Of a stretch of DNA of 64,000 nt, positions 1 through 7,899 are shown piece after piece (the stretch's first letter is position 1; every line of letters starts with the position of its first letter). Source of the DNA: Fontisubflavum oceani (lineage in GTDB: Bacteria > Pseudomonadota > Alphaproteobacteria > Rhodobacterales > Rhodobacteraceae); the NCBI RefSeq assembly GCF_030407165.1, contig NZ_CP129111.1:2542001-2606000 (forward strand). The letters are read 5' to 3'. A model generated the notes under the pieces. That model saw nothing but the letters and a program-made list of their open reading frames with translations. It was not told where the DNA came from and ran no database searches. Both the position numbers and the translations under genes were made by a program.

Positions 1-219
1 TATGAGCGCCTGATCATGGATGTGATCCGGGGCAATCAGACGCTCTTCATGCGGGGCGATGAGGTGGAGGCGGCCTGGGCCTGGACCGATCCGATCATCG
101 CGGAGTGGACGGATCGGGGCGACCGACCGCTGCAATACGAGCCGGGGAGTGCCGGGCCGGAAGACGCGTTGATATTGTTGCACCGCGATGGGCGGCGCTG
201 GCGGGAGATTGCACCATGA
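1..219 (+). CDS. zwf: Glucose-6-phosphate 1-dehydrogenase, C-terminal end (partial)
   Basis: This is the last 72 codons of a gene that enters from the left edge. The reading frame is open from base 1. The segment YERLIMDVIRGNQTLFMR followed by DEVEAAWAW is characteristic of the C-terminal domain of glucose-6-phosphate dehydrogenase, the NADP-linked enzyme that makes 6-phosphogluconolactone for the Entner-Doudoroff and pentose phosphate routes. The stop codon overlaps the ATG of the lactonase gene (ATGA), so the two are translationally coupled and catalyse consecutive steps. The identification rests on this short conserved tail plus the pgl/pgi neighbours. Confidence 0.93.
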   Translation, partial: YERLIMDVIRGNQTLFMRGDEVEAAWAWTDPIIAEWTDRGDRPLQYEPGSAGPEDALILLHRDGRRWREIAP

Positions 220-890
220 GACATCTGGTTGAATACCCTGATCGCGACATGATGATGTTGGATTTGGCGGATATGCTGGCCGGCGAACTGGCCGATTGCC
301 TGCGCCGCCATGAGAGCGCCAGCTTCTGTGTACCGGGAGGCTCAACGCCGGGGCCAATTTTCGACGTGTTGAGTGAGCAAGCGCTGGATTGGGACCGGGT
401 TGCGGTGTTCCTGAATGATGAGCGGTGGGTGGCTGAGGATGATCCGCGGTCGAACACCCGGCTTCTCAAAGAAAGACTTTTGATATCAAAAGCCGCCAAG
501 GCAAACTTGATCCCACTATACGCGCCAGCGGCGGCGCCAGAAGATGTCATCAATACACTCGCGGTCGGATTTGAAGGGCATCTGCCGATCTCGGTTCTGG
601 TCCTCGGCATGGGGGCCGATATGCATACAGCGAGCCTTTTCCCTGGTGCGGACCGGCTGGCGGAGGCGATGGCGAGCGACGCGCCGGTCTTGATGCCGAT
701 GCGCGCAGAGGCGGCGGGCGAGCCGCGGATCACGCTCACCGCGCCGGTGCTGAACGGGGCGTTGTCGAAACATATCGTCATCTTCGGGACCGAAAAGCGC
801 GCGGCGTTGGAGCGGGCGGCCCATCTCGACCCGATGGACGCGCCAATTCGCGCGGTCTGGTCCGATGCCACGGTACATTGGGCCGAATAG
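216..890 (+). CDS. pgl: 6-phosphogluconolactonase
   Basis: Hydrolyses 6-phosphogluconolactone to 6-phosphogluconate in the cytoplasm. The 224-residue product has the NagB/Pgl-type layout: an N-terminal segment with FCVPGGSTP (phosphate-binding loop), then FLNDERWV, and a central VLGMGADMHTASLFPG, the signature of bacterial 6-phosphogluconolactonases. I chose the ATG at 216 because it overlaps the zwf stop; the frame is open further upstream, but that would overlap zwf heavily. pgi follows 21 bases later, so zwf-pgl-pgi reads as one operon. Length and motifs are normal for the family. Confidence 0.95.
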   Translation: MRHLVEYPDRDMMMLDLADMLAGELADCLRRHESASFCVPGGSTPGPIFDVLSEQALDWDRVAVFLNDERWVAEDDPRSNTRLLKERLLISKAAKANLIPLYAPAAAPEDVINTLAVGFEGHLPISVLVLGMGADMHTASLFPGADRLAEAMASDAPVLMPMRAEAAGEPRITLTAPVLNGALSKHIVIFGTEKRAALERAAHLDPMDAPIRAVWSDATVHWAE

Positions 891-911
891 TCACATAAAG
901 GAAGAGCGGCC

Positions 912-2519
912 ATGTCGATTTGGGATGAGCTGAAGGCCCAGCGTGCGGCAAAGTCCGGACGCCGGATCTTGGACTTGTTTGAGGATGAGAGCCGAGCGGA
1001 GAGCTTTTCGCGGCGGAGCGACGGGTTGCTGTTCGACTTCTCCAAAACCGCGATTGATGGCGGGGCTTTTTCGCTGTTGCTGGAGTTGGCGCGGAGCGCA
1101 GAGGTGGAAGCCAAGCGCGACGCGATGTTTGCGGGGGATCGGATCAACGAAACCGAGAACCGCGCGGTGCTGCATTCCGCGCTCCGCGCGCCGGGTGGCG
1201 CGATCAATGTAGATGGCCAAGATGTAATGCCGGGCGTGTTGGAGACACGGGCGCGGATGGCGGCCTTCGCCGAGGCGGTGCGTGACGGCGGCGAAACCGG
1301 GCAGGGTGGGTCTTACACGGATGTGGTCAATATCGGCATTGGCGGCTCCGATTTGGGGCCCGTGATGGCCACATTGGCGCTCGCGCCGTGGCATGATGGG
1401 CCGCGCTTGCATTACGTCTCGAACGTCGATGGGGCGCATATTCAGGATACGCTTAAAGGGCTCGATCCGGCGCGGACCTTGGTGGTGGTGGCCTCCAAAA
1501 CCTTCACCACGATCGAGACCATGACCAATGCCGAAACCGCGCGCACCTGGATGGCAGAGACTGTGGCGGACCCGGCGGCGCAAATTGTGGCCCTCTCGTC
1601 AGCGACCGAGAAAACCGGTGCCTTTGGCATTCCGCCGGAGCGTGTCTTCGGCTTCGAAGATTGGGTCGGGGGGCGCTATTCGCTTTGGGGGCCGATTGGG
1701 CTTGGCATCATGCTGGCCGTGGGGTCTGAGGCGTTTGAACAGATGCTGGCCGGTGGGCACGCGATGGACAGGCATTTTCGTGAGGCGGATCTGGCCGACA
1801 ACATGTCGGTACTCCTGGCGCTGGTCGGGATTTGGCACAATCAGGTCTGCGGTTATGCCACCCGCGCCGTCTTGCCCTATGAACAGCGGTTGCTGCGATT
1901 GCCCGCCTATCTTCAGCAGTTGGAAATGGAGAGCAATGGCAAGCGCGTGGCGATGGATGGCAGCGATCTGGCAACCCATAGCGGGCCGGTCGTTTGGGGC
2001 GAGCCCGGGACCAATGGTCAGCATGCGTTTTATCAGTTAATCCATCAGGGGACGCGGATCGTGCCCTGCGAGTTCCTGCTTGGCATTGAGGGGCATGAAC
2101 CCGAACTGGCGCATCAGCACAGGCTGCTTGCGGCCAATTGTTTGGCGCAATCGGAGGCGTTGATGCGGGGGCGCACGCTTGATGAAGCGCGTGCCCTGAT
2201 GGCCGCGAAGGGGCTCGACGGCGCAGAACTGGAACGCCAGGCCCGGCACCGGGTTTTCCCCGGGGACAGGCCCTCGACAACACTGCTCTATCGGCAGCTC
2301 ACGCCGTTTGTGCTGGGCCAGATCATCGCGCTTTACGAGCACCGCGTGTTTGTCGAAGGCGTGATCCTTGGGATCAATTCCTTCGATCAATGGGGCGTGG
2401 AATTGGGCAAAGAACTGGCCGTCGCGCTGGAACCGGTGCTTGCGGGGGTTGCCAGTGGGGCCGACAAAGACGGATCGACGCAGCAACTTGCCCGGGTCTT
2501 GCGAGATGGCGGTCTTTAA
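912..2519 (+). CDS. pgi: Glucose-6-phosphate isomerase
   Basis: Interconverts glucose-6-phosphate and fructose-6-phosphate. The 535-residue protein carries the sugar isomerase fold, with NIGIGGSDLGP (about residues 138-148), VVASKTFTTIETM, and the family signature GGRYSLWGPIGL followed later by NGQHAFYQLIHQG. A ribosome site (AAGGAAGAG) lies 8-10 bases before the ATG. It is the third gene after zwf and pgl. A run of six G at 1668-1673 lies inside the gene without breaking the frame, which matters when judging the G-run frameshifts elsewhere in the window. Confidence 0.97.
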   Translation: MSIWDELKAQRAAKSGRRILDLFEDESRAESFSRRSDGLLFDFSKTAIDGGAFSLLLELARSAEVEAKRDAMFAGDRINETENRAVLHSALRAPGGAINVDGQDVMPGVLETRARMAAFAEAVRDGGETGQGGSYTDVVNIGIGGSDLGPVMATLALAPWHDGPRLHYVSNVDGAHIQDTLKGLDPARTLVVVASKTFTTIETMTNAETARTWMAETVADPAAQIVALSSATEKTGAFGIPPERVFGFEDWVGGRYSLWGPIGLGIMLAVGSEAFEQMLAGGHAMDRHFREADLADNMSVLLALVGIWHNQVCGYATRAVLPYEQRLLRLPAYLQQLEMESNGKRVAMDGSDLATHSGPVVWGEPGTNGQHAFYQLIHQGTRIVPCEFLLGIEGHEPELAHQHRLLAANCLAQSEALMRGRTLDEARALMAAKGLDGAELERQARHRVFPGDRPSTTLLYRQLTPFVLGQIIALYEHRVFVEGVILGINSFDQWGVELGKELAVALEPVLAGVASGADKDGSTQQLARVLRDGGL

Positions 2520-2534
2520 AAATGATTAGAGATT

Positions 2535-2608
2535 TGGAGCGGGTAACGGGAATTGAACCCGTAACTTAAGCTTGGGAAGCTCGCGTGATACCTTTTCACC
2601 ATACCCGC
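2535..2608 (-). tRNA. tRNA-Gly (anticodon CCC), CCA encoded
   Basis: On the minus strand the sequence folds as a 74-nt cloverleaf. The acceptor is GCGGGTA/TACCCGC with discriminator T and an encoded CCA. The D stem is GTGA/TCAC and the T arm is ACGGG-TTCAATT-CCCGT. The anticodon loop is TTCCCAA, giving CCC, a glycine anticodon. The anticodon stem has a G-U pair and a C-A opposition at 27-43. It lies 45 bases after the membrane-protein gene, with its own promoter-like hexamers. Confidence 0.95.
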
Positions 2609-2618
2609 AGAGATGTAC

Positions 2619-2647
2619 CGGATAAGCCGCAGACCTCGGCAGGTCAA
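2619..2647 (-). promoter_or_regulatory. Probable sigma-70 type promoter of tRNA-Gly
   Basis: Reading the minus strand, TTGACC (2647-2642) and TATCCG (2624-2619) are separated by 17 bases, and the tRNA 5' end follows 10 bases after the -10 hexamer. The -35 match is good and the -10 match moderate. The position right before a tRNA supports it. Confidence 0.6.
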
Positions 2648-2653
2648 GGGGCA

Positions 2654-3325
2654 TCACGACAGCCAGCCCAATTGCACCAACCCGCCCCAAGCCAGATGCC
2701 AGATTACATAAAACCCGAGCCGCATGGACAGCATGGCCAGAAAGCCGAAACGCAGAAATATACGTAATTGCAGCAGGTTAAAGAGCACTATGTAAGTCGC
2801 GATGAAGATGGTGATGATCGGGTCAGTTTGGGAGATGCCGACTTGCAGCGCCGCTTCTAATGTTGCAACCACGAGGCAGCAGCGCATCCTCCATGCGCCG
2901 GGGCCAAGCGGCCATATCAGGGCCAAAAGAGCCAGAGGCAGAAGGTGGAGCGCCGTCTCCGCCAGAACCGCCATCCCGGCGTAGTAAAACGGGGCGGCGG
3001 GCCATGGTACGTGCAGGTCGGGCGCAAATGGCTCCGCGACAAGATCAAGACCAATTGGCAAGAGCGCGAAACTGCTGCCCATTAGCAGGAGTCGGAAATA
3101 GGGCACGGGCCCGCGCGTCTGGCCTGCCCGGCCGCCGCGGCGGTCGAGGATGACGAGCGCGGCCGCGCCAAGCGGTGCCAGGCCTACGAGAGCCGCCCAA
3201 GCTGGCCATGCGCCGAAGAAACGTTGGCCTGCCTCTGGGGCGGTGATCTCAACATAGCCCAAGGCCAAGCATGCGGCGGCGACGCAGATCAAATATGCCG
3301 GGAGATCGCGCGCCGCCTGTCTCAT
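2654..3325 (-). CDS. Uncharacterised multi-pass membrane protein
   Basis: I do not recognise a named family. The 223-residue product has about six hydrophobic segments: roughly residues 8-26, 38-60, 77-97, 110-140, 148-182 and 190-222. They are separated by short arginine-rich or proline-containing loops, so it is an inner-membrane protein with no soluble domain. It starts 13 bases after the stop of the corrinoid reactivase gene on the same strand and is probably co-transcribed as the last gene of the one-carbon unit, but nothing in the sequence links it to that chemistry. Confidence 0.75.
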   Translation of the reverse strand: MRQAARDLPAYLICVAAACLALGYVEITAPEAGQRFFGAWPAWAALVGLAPLGAAALVILDRRGGRAGQTRGPVPYFRLLLMGSSFALLPIGLDLVAEPFAPDLHVPWPAAPFYYAGMAVLAETALHLLPLALLALIWPLGPGAWRMRCCLVVATLEAALQVGISQTDPIITIFIATYIVLFNLLQLRIFLRFGFLAMLSMRLGFYVIWHLAWGGLVQLGWLS

Positions 3326-3338
3326 CGGTCACACCCTG

Positions 3339-5390
3339 CTAGGCCCGCCGCCGTCGCCTCCGCCCGCCGCCATTGCTCCCCGATTGCGCACCAGACGCGC
3401 CAAAATGCACATCCGGCAGCGGCGCGACCTTGGCGAGATCCGGGAACGGATCGGTCGCGTGTGGGATCGCGTTGGCATTGACAAAATGCTCTTGGAATTT
3501 CGGCTCTACAGCGGTTTCGATCTTGTGAATCTCGCCCACGGTCTGTTCGATCTTCTGCCGCGCCGTGCGATTGCAAAGCGCGATCCGTGCGCCATGCCCG
3601 GCGGCGTTGCCCGCGCTGGTCACCTTGTCGAGCGGGGCATCCGGGATCATGCCCAGAACCATGGCGTGTTTCGGGCTGATATGGGCCCCGAAGGCCCCGG
3701 CCAGGACCACGCGGTCCACGCGGTCCACCTCAAGCTGATCCATCAATAGCCGGGCACCGGCATAGAGCGCCGATTTGGCCAGTTGGATGGCGCGTACATC
3801 GCCTTGTGTCACCGTGATGCGTGGCCCGCCATCGGCGCTTCCGTCGTGGATTAGATAGGCGTTGGTGCGGCCTTCGGGCTCGGCGCGGGCCGTGCCAGTC
3901 TGTTCGGCCGATCCGATCAGGCCCGACGGGTCCAGGAGGCCCGCCATGCGCATCTCGGCCACCGCTTCGATGATGCCCGAGCCGCAAATTCCTGTCACGC
4001 CGGTGACGGCTGTCGCTTCGGCAAAGCCCGGATCGTCGGACCAAAGATCGCTGCCGATGATGCGGAACCGTGGCTCCTTGGTGTCTGGGTCGATCTCGAT
4101 CCGCTCAATTGCGCCGGGCGCGGCGCGTTGGCCAGAACTAATCTGCGCCCCTTCGAAAGCCGGGCCGGTGGGGGAAGAACAGGCCAGCACCTTCTCCTTA
4201 TTGCCGAGTAGAATCTCGGCATTTGTGCCAACATCCACTACCAAGACCAAATCCTCGGACTGGTTCGGGGCCTCACTCAGCGCCACTGCGGCGGCATCGG
4301 CGCCCACATGGCCCGCGATACAGGGCAGCAGATAGACCTGCGCCTCGGCATTGAGCGCGGTTAGGTCGAGATCGCGGGCGGGTAGGGTGAGGCTGCCAGA
4401 GGTCGCCAGCGCGAAGGGGGCCTGGCCCAATTCGACCGGATCAATGCCCAAAAACAGGTGATGCATGACCGGGTTACAGACAATGACCGTTTCCATGATC
4501 AGGTTGGCGTCAATCTCCGCATCGGTGGCGATTTCGCTGGCCAATGTGTTGATCGCCTCACGGACCGCATTGGTCATCTCGACGTCGCCACCCGGGTTCA
4601 TCATCACATAGGACACCCGGCTCATCAGGTCTTCGCCGAAGCGGATCTGCGGGTTCATCAGGCCAGAGGAGGTCCGCACTTCGCCGGTCACCAAGTCACA
4701 CAAATGCGCCGCGATGGTCGTCGAGCCCAGATCAATCGCGAGGCCATAGAGCCCGCCCTCATGCAAGCTGGGCCAGACATCCAAGATCATGGTTTTGTCA
4801 GAATTTGCAGGGGTATGGAGGGCGACGCTCACCTTCCATTCGCCTTTGCGCAGGGCCGGCTGCAACTTGCGCAAGACGGGCAAGCCCGCAGTGACATTCT
4901 CAATCTGCCACTGCTCTCTCAGCGCGTCTTGCACACGTTCCAGATCGCCGGATGGCTCATGCATATCCGGCTCTTGCACCTCGATCAGCACCAATCGCGT
5001 GGCCGGATCCATCGTGATCGGTCGGGCGGAGGCCGCTTTGCGGACCACTTGCCGGTGCACCTGGCTTTCCGGCGGCACGTCGATCACCGCGTCGCCTTGA
5101 AGGGTCGCTTGGCATCCGAGGCGGCGGCCTTCTTTCAACCCGCGCACGCGGTCATACCGTTCCTCGACCGCGTTCCATTCCGACAGGGCGGTCTCGCTGA
5201 CCGTGACGCCATGTTTCGGGAAATCGCCGAAGGAGGGGGCCACTTGGCATTTCGAACAGATGCCGCGCCCACCGCAGACCGAGTCCAGGTCGACGCCCAA
5301 TTGCCGCGCGGCGGTCAGAATCGGCGTGCCGACCGGAAAACGACCGCGTTTGCCCGAAGGCGTGAAAATAATGAGAGGGTCCTGGGTCAT
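3339..5390 (-). CDS. RamA/RACo-like corrinoid activation protein (2Fe-2S ferredoxin plus ASKHA domain)
   Basis: Family members reduce the inactive cob(II)alamin form of corrinoid proteins back to Co(I) using ATP. The N-terminal 100 residues form a plant-type ferredoxin domain with Cys39, Cys45, Cys48 (CGGRGICSKC) and Cys93. The rest is the ASKHA ATPase-like domain, with LAIDLGSTTIAAHLCDL, LVVDVGTNAEILLG and GICGSGIIEAVAEM. The start at 5390 (MTQDPLIIF) fits the domain boundary; the frame is open for 21 more codons that overlap the upstream region without homology. The product is 683 residues. The C terminus ends in GGGRRRRRRA, similar to the tail of the methyltransferase encoded just upstream. 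Genetic work in Phaeobacter inhibens tied a RamA-like protein to reactivation of a split methionine synthase; the same role is inferred here from context. Confidence 0.9.
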   Translation of the reverse strand: MTQDPLIIFTPSGKRGRFPVGTPILTAARQLGVDLDSVCGGRGICSKCQVAPSFGDFPKHGVTVSETALSEWNAVEERYDRVRGLKEGRRLGCQATLQGDAVIDVPPESQVHRQVVRKAASARPITMDPATRLVLIEVQEPDMHEPSGDLERVQDALREQWQIENVTAGLPVLRKLQPALRKGEWKVSVALHTPANSDKTMILDVWPSLHEGGLYGLAIDLGSTTIAAHLCDLVTGEVRTSSGLMNPQIRFGEDLMSRVSYVMMNPGGDVEMTNAVREAINTLASEIATDAEIDANLIMETVIVCNPVMHHLFLGIDPVELGQAPFALATSGSLTLPARDLDLTALNAEAQVYLLPCIAGHVGADAAAVALSEAPNQSEDLVLVVDVGTNAEILLGNKEKVLACSSPTGPAFEGAQISSGQRAAPGAIERIEIDPDTKEPRFRIIGSDLWSDDPGFAEATAVTGVTGICGSGIIEAVAEMRMAGLLDPSGLIGSAEQTGTARAEPEGRTNAYLIHDGSADGGPRITVTQGDVRAIQLAKSALYAGARLLMDQLEVDRVDRVVLAGAFGAHISPKHAMVLGMIPDAPLDKVTSAGNAAGHGARIALCNRTARQKIEQTVGEIHKIETAVEPKFQEHFVNANAIPHATDPFPDLAKVAPLPDVHFGASGAQSGSNGGGRRRRRRA

Positions 5391-5409
5391 AGCTGCGCCA
5401 CCGTCCGGG

Positions 5410-6375
5410 TCACGCCCGGCGGCGTCCGCCACGCCGCCCGCTGCGCCCACCACCGGCGGACATCGCGGCCTTTGCGGCTTCGGGGAAGGGGGTGCCCTCC
5501 TTCACGGCCTCAAGCACCTTCGCAAAGCCGATCCATTTGCCGCCATTGGCGTCGTGGTTCATCAGGAAATTGGCGGCGTTGACCGCCTCCATCTCCACCG
5601 GACGAACCGGGTTCATGATGGCGCTGGTCATGCCCGCGCCAATCGCCATGGGCAGGAAGGCCGCGTTAATGCCGTGTCGATTGGGCAGGCCGAAGGAGAT
5701 ATTTGACGCGCCGCAGGTTGTGTTCACGCCAAGCTCTTCCCGCAGTTTCTGCACCAAGGTGAAGACCTGCCGCCCGGCCGTCGCCATAGCGCCCACGGGC
5801 ATGACCAGCGGGTCGACCACGATGTCATGGGCCGGGATGCCAAAATCGGCGGCGCGCTCGACGATTTTCTTGGCCACGGCGAAACGGACATCGGGGTCTT
5901 CGCTGATACCGGTATCGTCGTTGGAGATCGCGACCACGGGCACGTTGTATTTCTTGACCAGGGGCAAGATCGCCTCAAGCCGGTCTTCCTCTCCGGTGAC
6001 AGAGTTCAGAAGTGGGCGACCTTCGGCCAGTTCCAGGCCTTTCTCTAGCGCGCCGGGCACCGAGCTGTCGATGCATAGAGGAACGTCCACAAGCCCTTGA
6101 ACAAGCTCAATCATCTTACCCATAAGAGGCGGTTCGGTCTCATTCGGGTTCGGGTTGGAATTATAGACCACGCCCGCATTGACATCGAGCACCATCGCGC
6201 CACAGGCGACCTGTTCCAGCGCGTCTTTCTCAACCGTGGAGAAATCCCCTGCCTCAAGCTGCGCGGCCAGGATTTTGCGGCCCGTGGGGTTGATCCGCTC
6301 ACCGATCACGCAGAACGGCTCATCAAAGCCGATTACGACGGTTTTGGATTTGGACTCAAGGACGGTACGGGTCAT
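5410..6375 (-). CDS. Methyltetrahydrofolate:corrinoid methyltransferase (pterin-binding, MetH-like module)
   Basis: Transfers the methyl group of 5-methyl-THF to a corrinoid protein. The 321-residue protein is a single pterin-binding TIM barrel: GERINPTGRK near the N terminus, LDVNAG, CIDSSVPGALE, and GASNISFGLPNR, the pterin-contacting region shared with MetH and AcsE. It is only this module; no homocysteine-binding or B12-binding domain is attached, so it must work with separate proteins, as in the split methionine synthase of roseobacters. The start at 6375 (MTRTV) was chosen over upstream codons because homology begins there. The last 14 residues are a Gly/Arg-rich tail. The reactivase gene follows 19 bases downstream and the reductase gene lies 13 bases upstream. 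Confidence 0.92.
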   Translation of the reverse strand: MTRTVLESKSKTVVIGFDEPFCVIGERINPTGRKILAAQLEAGDFSTVEKDALEQVACGAMVLDVNAGVVYNSNPNPNETEPPLMGKMIELVQGLVDVPLCIDSSVPGALEKGLELAEGRPLLNSVTGEEDRLEAILPLVKKYNVPVVAISNDDTGISEDPDVRFAVAKKIVERAADFGIPAHDIVVDPLVMPVGAMATAGRQVFTLVQKLREELGVNTTCGASNISFGLPNRHGINAAFLPMAIGAGMTSAIMNPVRPVEMEAVNAANFLMNHDANGGKWIGFAKVLEAVKEGTPFPEAAKAAMSAGGGRSGRRGGRRRA

Positions 6376-6388
6376 ATGGCTTCCCTGC

Positions 6389-7318
6389 TCAGGTGTTGGC
6401 GGGGCGGGTTGAAGCGCCCCCATTATCGATGGCCCATTGGGCGTTGGTTTTGATGCCCCCCAAGGGGAAGAAATGCACTGCCTCGATGTTGAAATCGGGC
6501 GTCGCAGCCTTGTGGGCGGCGAGTTTTGTCAGGATATCGGCCGGCTCAAACGGCAAGAGCAGCTTGGTCACGTCTTTGGCGCGTTTCTGCAGCACGTCGA
6601 GTGAGGGGCCTACGCCGCAGGCAATCGCGAACCGGATCAGTGTTTGCAGCTTGGCGGGGCCCGCGACGCCGATATGGATCGGCAGGCGAATGCCCTCGGC
6701 GGAAAGCCGGTTGGCCCAGGCGATCACCGGGTCCGCTTCGAAGGCAAATTGCGTGGCAATCGCCATCTGGGCGTCGGTGCGTTCCGAGAAGGCTTGCTTC
6801 CAGCGGAGCGCCTCCATCACCATTGCATCGCCGCCATCGGGGTCAATGTCGCGATTGCCTTCCGGGTGGCCCGCCACATGCAAGCGTTTGAACCCGGCCT
6901 TGTCGAAAAGCCCGGTTTCGATGAGTTGCATCGAGCTTTCGAACTCTCCGGCCGGTTTGGGTGGGCCACCGGCCAGAAGCAGCGCCTGATCGACGCCAGC
7001 CTCGCTTTGGTAGCGATCAATCCAATCCGACAAAATGGCTTCATTGGCGATGATCCGGGCCGGGAAATGCGGCATGACGTTGTAGCCATCGGCCGCGAGA
7101 CGGGCCGCGGTTGCGACCATATCCTCAATCGGCGTGCCTTCGATATGGGCGATATAGACCCGGGTGCCTTCCGGCAGCAGCGCGCGGAAATCTTCGACCT
7201 TTTCGGCGGTCCGCGGCATCACCTCGATGGAGTAATCCTTGAGGAATGTCTCGAGTTCCGGATTGACGGGTTTGGCCGCATCCGGTGTCGCGGGGCGTTT
7301 GAAATTCAAAAGGGCCAT
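6389..7318 (-). CDS. Short methylenetetrahydrofolate reductase-like protein
   Basis: Members of the MetF-like TIM-barrel family interconvert methylene-THF and methyl-THF. The 309-residue product has YSIEVMPRTAEKVEDF near the N terminus, VYIAHIEGTPIEDM, LLLAGGPPKPAGEFESS, RLHVAGHPEGNRD and IPIHIGVAGPAKLQTL-like segments that follow the MTHFR pattern. The start at 7318 has a strong ribosome site (GGGAGAGATTG) directly upstream. The methyltransferase gene follows after 13 bases, so the product methyl-THF can feed the corrinoid methyl-transfer step; the reverse direction, oxidising methyl-THF from methylated-compound breakdown, is also possible. A six-C run at 6456-6461 is intact here. Confidence 0.88.
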   Translation of the reverse strand: MALLNFKRPATPDAAKPVNPELETFLKDYSIEVMPRTAEKVEDFRALLPEGTRVYIAHIEGTPIEDMVATAARLAADGYNVMPHFPARIIANEAILSDWIDRYQSEAGVDQALLLAGGPPKPAGEFESSMQLIETGLFDKAGFKRLHVAGHPEGNRDIDPDGGDAMVMEALRWKQAFSERTDAQMAIATQFAFEADPVIAWANRLSAEGIRLPIHIGVAGPAKLQTLIRFAIACGVGPSLDVLQKRAKDVTKLLLPFEPADILTKLAAHKAATPDFNIEAVHFFPLGGIKTNAQWAIDNGGASTRPANT

Positions 7319-7352
7319 CAATCTCTCCCAGGGTGATGTCGGTGGCATGGGT

Positions 7353-7663
7353 CTAGGCCGCCTTGTCGTTGTCCCATCCGTCATTGGCGATCAGCGCTTT
7401 GAGCCGGTCTTGGTCATAGCTTTGGTCCAAGGTTTCGGCCTGTACCCGCGCGATCTCATCAGGGTCACCGTCGACCTCAAACGGCTCCGCCTTCCGCCAA
7501 TCGGCCAGATAAGCGTCATCGTCTTTTGCACCGACCTTCATCGCACAGCGGTCAATCGCCTGCTCGAACCGTTCGGGCAGGGGGCTTTCGATCCGCGACG
7601 GCCTTTGCCGACGATGATCTGGGCCGGAATATCGCGCCAATATACGATTGTAACAGCGGGCAT
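7353..7663 (-). CDS. Virulence_fact-domain small protein, frameshifted
   Basis: The first part, from the ATG at 7663, reads MPAVTIVYWRDIPAQIIVGKGRRGSK. The second part, in another frame, reads PLPERFEQAIDRCAMKVG and on to GWDNDKAA. Adding one C to the run of five C on the coding strand (G run 7580-7584 on the plus strand) joins them into one 103-residue protein. From memory this matches a small protein family labelled 'virulence factor' that sits next to methylene-THF reductase in many Rhodobacterales; its molecular role is not known to me. It is the first gene of the one-carbon unit, 34 bases before the reductase start. The break is more likely a sequencing undercall than a real mutation. 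Confidence 0.75.
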
Positions 7664-7899
7664 AGGCGAATCCTCTTCTCTGCCCGTCACCATATGAGCG
7701 CAGGCCAGACCCACCGGGCCTGTTTTCGACATCAATTGGGGCCGGAGCGACCCCGGGAGAGTCCTAACGGGTTCGTGGCGCGCAAGCGAGGTGCGGGGAG
7801 GGTCATAATTCTCATGATCATCTTGAGGTGCGGCAAGAGCATTGTGAGATCGCGCGTGGATCGTTACATTTGTCGCAACTTATGAATTCGGAGGGGCCG

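Noticed and set aside
95..1207. Long minus-strand open frame (370 codons) opposite pgl and pgi
   Set aside because: It is antisense to two well-conserved genes, is Ser/Arg-rich without motifs, and reflects GC-rich codon structure.
7664..7899. Riboswitch before the one-carbon unit
   Set aside because: I looked for SAM, SAH and cobalamin aptamer cores on the minus strand and found none convincing.
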